64,000 nt of DNA from assembly GCF_040115645.1 (NCBI RefSeq), contig NC_089551.1, forward strand, positions 4,588,001 to 4,652,000, written 5' to 3'. Origin of the DNA: Euwallacea fornicatus (Eukaryota; Arthropoda; Insecta; Coleoptera; Curculionidae). The notes beneath the pieces are model-generated. The model did not search any database. It saw nothing but the letters and a program-made list of their open reading frames with translations, and was not told the DNA's origin. Below, piece after piece: positions 60,574 through 64,000 of the stretch; the first letter of the stretch is position 1, and every line of letters starts with the position of its first letter. A program made the translations under genes and the position numbers.

Positions 60574-62212
60574 TATATACTGATCATGTTTGGATTCATT
60601 AATAGCTTTTTCGGCAGGGATTTTATTAGTAGGGATTATTACTCTTACAATATCACAATCTGTGAAAATCCGTAGAGGCACGTTTTCTCCGACCGTCATA
60701 TAATTTCCAAAGGAACATATTGATCTATTTAGGCGGCTTTTGCAATTTGCACACAAGAACAGCCGTCGACCTTAGGTAATTTCACATTTGCTAATTCCAA
60801 ATTTCGGTACCAATGAATGGCCCCTTCCGTCTTCTGACCGATAGGTTTGGGAAATAGACTCAAGTAGCCTTCACTTCTCAACAAACACTCATACCGCATA
60901 CATCGCGACCGGTATTTCATAACACTTTGCTATCCTTACTAATTATTTTGAGGTTTACTACCTTACAGCGATTAAAAAAATCTTGTATTTAGATCTACTA
61001 TATTTAATAACTAATAATTAATAAATAATGGTAACGAACACTGTGAGTTAAATGAACGATTAATATCATTTCGTTTTCGGACTTGAACAAACGGAACCAA
61101 CAATGCGTTTTATCGTTTTTTGTCTTTAACACACAACGGAAAAGAAATTCAAGGTGGACAGTTTTCTCTGGAACACCCTATATTTTCCTATGGCGCTATT
61201 CCTTAACGCTATACGTTTTTGAGGTACGAACACTTCGCCCACTGCTTCATTTCAGTTTTTGGCAAGCCTTTATTTAGCATGGAAAAATGACCTTTCAGTA
61301 TGTCCATTGACCTTTCCGTGCTTGCTGTGACATTCTAACTTCGCCAGTCAATTAATGAATTGGTCGAAATAAACATTTTATTCGACACGACCGACCACGA
61401 AATATTCACCTCTCAAGTTATCTGTCTCATTTAGTTCGGAGGAATTCGTTAAGAACGTGACCTTAATAAGTAGTGTAGATCTATTTCTATACGACGTCTT
61501 CTCAAGCATTTCCGATGATGAAGGCCCTTTCGAGATAAGACCTTCCCTATAGCCCCGTGTTATTTCGTCCTATTATTTTCTCACGATTCCCGGCAGGGTT
61601 TTAAGCCTGAAGGGCCACTTATGGAATGAATATAACTTAAGGTATTATTATTCGTAGCTTAAGGAAATGGGATATTTTTTGACAGATCAGCGAAGTTTAG
61701 ACACGTTTTGAGGACCGCTTTGAAGGATTTAGTCTCCTATTTGACCCAATTAGGGGATCTGCGGAAATTATGACTTCTACGTTGAGAACTGAATGTTCAC
61801 GTCAACGGAAAATTAAAGAAGACACACTTGCTGGTTAACTAACCTTAACTTTTCCATGGGAAATGTTGCTCAAAATTGGGAGATAACGCAAACAAGAAGT
61901 CAACGGGGGCCAAAACCGCCTTCTTACGAATACCGGCATATTCATATGTCATCCCGAATATTCTGATTCCTAAGCCAGATCCGGCAGCTCCATTTGCTGC
62001 CTTAAGACCGACTTCTTTAAGGCTGACATACCGTTCCTTTAAATTTCCTGTTTCTCCTTATCCTAATCGCTCTCGATTTAAGAGATGCTACAGGCGAATT
62101 CATGTACCGCTTTCGGGGATTTTAGCACATTATGGAAATCGTATTAAGAAATGATTTGACTAGAAAAGGTGGTTCGAAGTAAAACCGACAAGCTATAAGA
62201 TACATTTAATAT
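60574..62212. other. Unassigned stretch
   Basis: Open - frames at 60523-60920 (for example PKPIGQKTEGAIHWYRNLE) and a + frame at 61876-62154 match no family I can name. A lone CACCCTATA at 61174 may be a solitary element end. Confidence 0.3.
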
Positions 62213-62214
62213 AC

Positions 62215-62260
62215 AGTGTGTTCACGGATAAAGTTCTGAACGGGAGTGTATACATTATAC
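62215..62260. mobile_element. Solitary CAGTGTG terminus
   Basis: tatacagtgtgttcacggat at about 62211-62230 has the form of a long-TIR element end preceded by TA; no partner was found. Confidence 0.3.
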
Positions 62261-62929
62261 AAGACAGTTTTTAAGCACATTAGTATGACCCGAACGTCAG
62301 GATTAAATTCCGAAGCGCTCAGCGCTGAGGGATTTAAGACGTGAGGATAATAAGTAATTCGTAACCGCTGTGCCAATAGCAGTAGGTGCTGCTGATTCAG
62401 TGTCAAGAATATTATCAACATTATGGTTTCCATGAAATTTGCCTTCAGATTTCCGCACAAAGGGAGAAACGTTTCGAAAACGAGTAACGAGCGAAAACCT
62501 CTCGAAACGCTCTTTGGACGAACATTTCATGAAGAATTTAAATAAAACAAACGCTTCTAGAATTCCGTTCTTTTGTCAAACTTGATATTTCAACAATATT
62601 GGTATCTCATTGTTACGCTGAACCAATTATTGGTGTATCACCGCGATAGTTTCCCCGCTCGCCTTAGCAATATCGCACTAATTGAAGTGTTTCAATCTTG
62701 TTGCCGTATTAGTCGAAGCGACTCATGAAATTTTCTTTTAACATAAGCGCTACATAAGTGTTACACAACATTTGTAATAATATTAAGGTTGACGCATATT
62801 TTATTCGTTTTGATCATATCTTTGGCAACCATTGATTAGCGCCTCTTAGGAGATTGTAGGTACATCGAAGTTCTACGCACGTTATGTATAAAATATAATT
62901 TTTGTCAATGGTGGGCGTTTCGAATTCAT

Positions 62930-63520
62930 TGTCATTTAACGTAGATTTCCTGCCAGACCTGCATTTGCTGTAATAAAAACGAATTGGAAAAAATGGTTAT
63001 CCTTCTTTTGAAGCAATTTGGCCTCGTAACGTATAGAGTTGCTATCCCAATGTAATTCGGCTTCTAAATCCAGAAAGAAAATAACTAAAGCCGGAGCTAA
63101 AACAACCAATTTGCTATTGCGGCTATTGAAAGCTTTCAAGCAGTACTAAATTCGAAAGATGTATCTTTCTTTAATAAGTCCTACAAGGATTTTGCTAATA
63201 CAGCTGCCATAAAACGGTGGTCCAATGCAGTGCTCAATTTTTCTAGTGCCGGTTGAGACGGGCTATTCAGTTAGGGTACGTATCTTCAAAGAATCTGGCT
63301 ATATGTCATCCCAATTTATGATATATGACAGATAAAGGATTTCTGACTGAACGAACGAATATTTATCCGCTTTCAGTTCGAGCAAATTCCCAGTTAGAAC
63401 TGTAAACATCTCAGAAAAGATTAGTGGGTGACATCCAATATCCATCATTACCATTAATATCGCAATTAAACAGACAGGCATTTTGTTTATTCTGACCACG
63501 AAATTATGTAACAAGTACGT
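62930..63520 (-). pseudogene. Gypsy-like retroelement pol remnant
   Basis: On - at 63514-63299 the frame reads KMPVCLIAI, then HPLIFSEMFTVLTGNLLELK and ADKYSFVQSEILYLSYI, resembling the reverse transcriptase palm and thumb (MPFGL.NA; F..VL..L....L....DK..F....I.YLG). Further down, 63139-62936 reads APALVIFFLDLEAELHWDS and RYEAKLLQKKDN, like the RNase H start (APVL...D.......DAS...GA.L.QK). Frames are broken and the catalytic YxDD is not intact. No LTR was matched to it. Confidence 0.45.
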
Positions 63521-63837
63521 GATCTCGTAGCGGAAAATATGATTTTACTTATCCAGGAAGGAAAGGCCAATGAGAATTTATTTTATCTTTGCGGTATCGT
63601 TTGACCTCCATTCTAGTAAACTAAACTGTAGTAACGTGAAGTGACCTTCTTTTTGTATAAGGGATGAGAGAATCTGTTAACAGACATGCGATTTTTTTCT
63701 TCTCTTGACTTTAGATCGCTCCTGGAACCGCCGCAGGGTTTTATTCCTGGAGGGGTAAAAAACTTTTGTTCCTCCTCTGCCTATAAAGCGCTTTTCGAGC
63801 AATTTCTTGAATTCTTCCAATTAATATAAGTATTTGT

Positions 63838-64000
63838 CGAACTCCCAGCCTAGATCCGTCTAAAATTTCTAACGTAAACTTCTCAGCCTTCTACTGCCTA
63901 AAATTTTTCTGGTGATCCTCTCAATCAGCACCTATCTAGATTTTTCAAAAACTCCTGGCCTTCATCGGTTTAAAATTTCTTTCGTAAATTTCTCAGCTTT
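63838..64000. repeat. Start of a tandem repeat running off the window
   Basis: cgaactcccagcctagatcc..taaaatttct.acgtaaacttctcagcctt (63838-63890) recurs as aaactcctggccttcatcgg..taaaatttctttcgtaaatttctcagcttt (63947-64000), a period of about 109 bp. A third, weaker taaaattt..ctggtgatc copy lies between. Confidence 0.5.

Noticed and set aside
60523..60920. Two - frames as a host gene
   Set aside because: They are separated by stops, carry no recognised motif, and partly overlap the end of the element at 59952-60573.
1..64000. CRISPR arrays, bacterial operons, ribosome-binding sites
   Set aside because: Introns, poly(A) signals and animal gene families show the DNA is nuclear eukaryotic. No regularly spaced short direct repeats were seen.

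Overview
The window is eukaryotic nuclear DNA, AT-rich, with short spliceosomal introns (GT..AG). The recognisable genes (COX5B, RpS7, FANCM) read as insect orthologues, and the mobile DNA is the Tc1/mariner-type load typical of insects. A beetle-like genome is plausible but the order is my inference.

Host genes occupy about 1-12 kb: two tandem cytochrome c oxidase subunit 5B genes on the + strand (last exons 1010-1293 and 1885-2189, sharing the same intron position and phase), ribosomal protein RpS7 on + (three coding exons, 4425-5645) and the replication-fork helicase FANCM on - (fifteen exons traced, 5931-11887). RpS7 and FANCM converge tail to tail with stop codons 285 bp apart.

From about 12 to 64 kb I see no convincing host gene. 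The region is a mosaic of transposable elements, many inserted in or beside each other. The main group is mariner-like elements whose second and third catalytic aspartates are separated by 41 residues (DD41D spacing). They have unusually long terminal inverted repeats, usually begin CAGGGTG or CAGTGTG, and lie between TA dinucleotides. Several are reduced to two long arms around only the C-terminal half of the transposase, and others are pure foldbacks. Also present are a complete Tigger/pogo element with an open 520-aa transposase (46549-48822), a decayed Tc1 element (DD34E, 40384-41794), DD34D mariner remnants (18.3, 28.9-30.1, 40 kb), two solo LTRs of one family (30203-30766 and 50309-51047) and a gypsy-like pol remnant near 63 kb.

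Nesting gives relative ages: a foldback inside a DD41D element (16746-17419 in 15628-18002), Tigger inside a DD41D terminal repeat (46549-48822 in 46413-49925), and a three-level nest (56678-58592 in 56397-59623 in 54160-59949) where the outer element first duplicated part of its own transposase gene.

Boundaries were set by eye from matching inverted ends, TA flanks, splice signals and reading-frame continuity. No database or alignment program was used.
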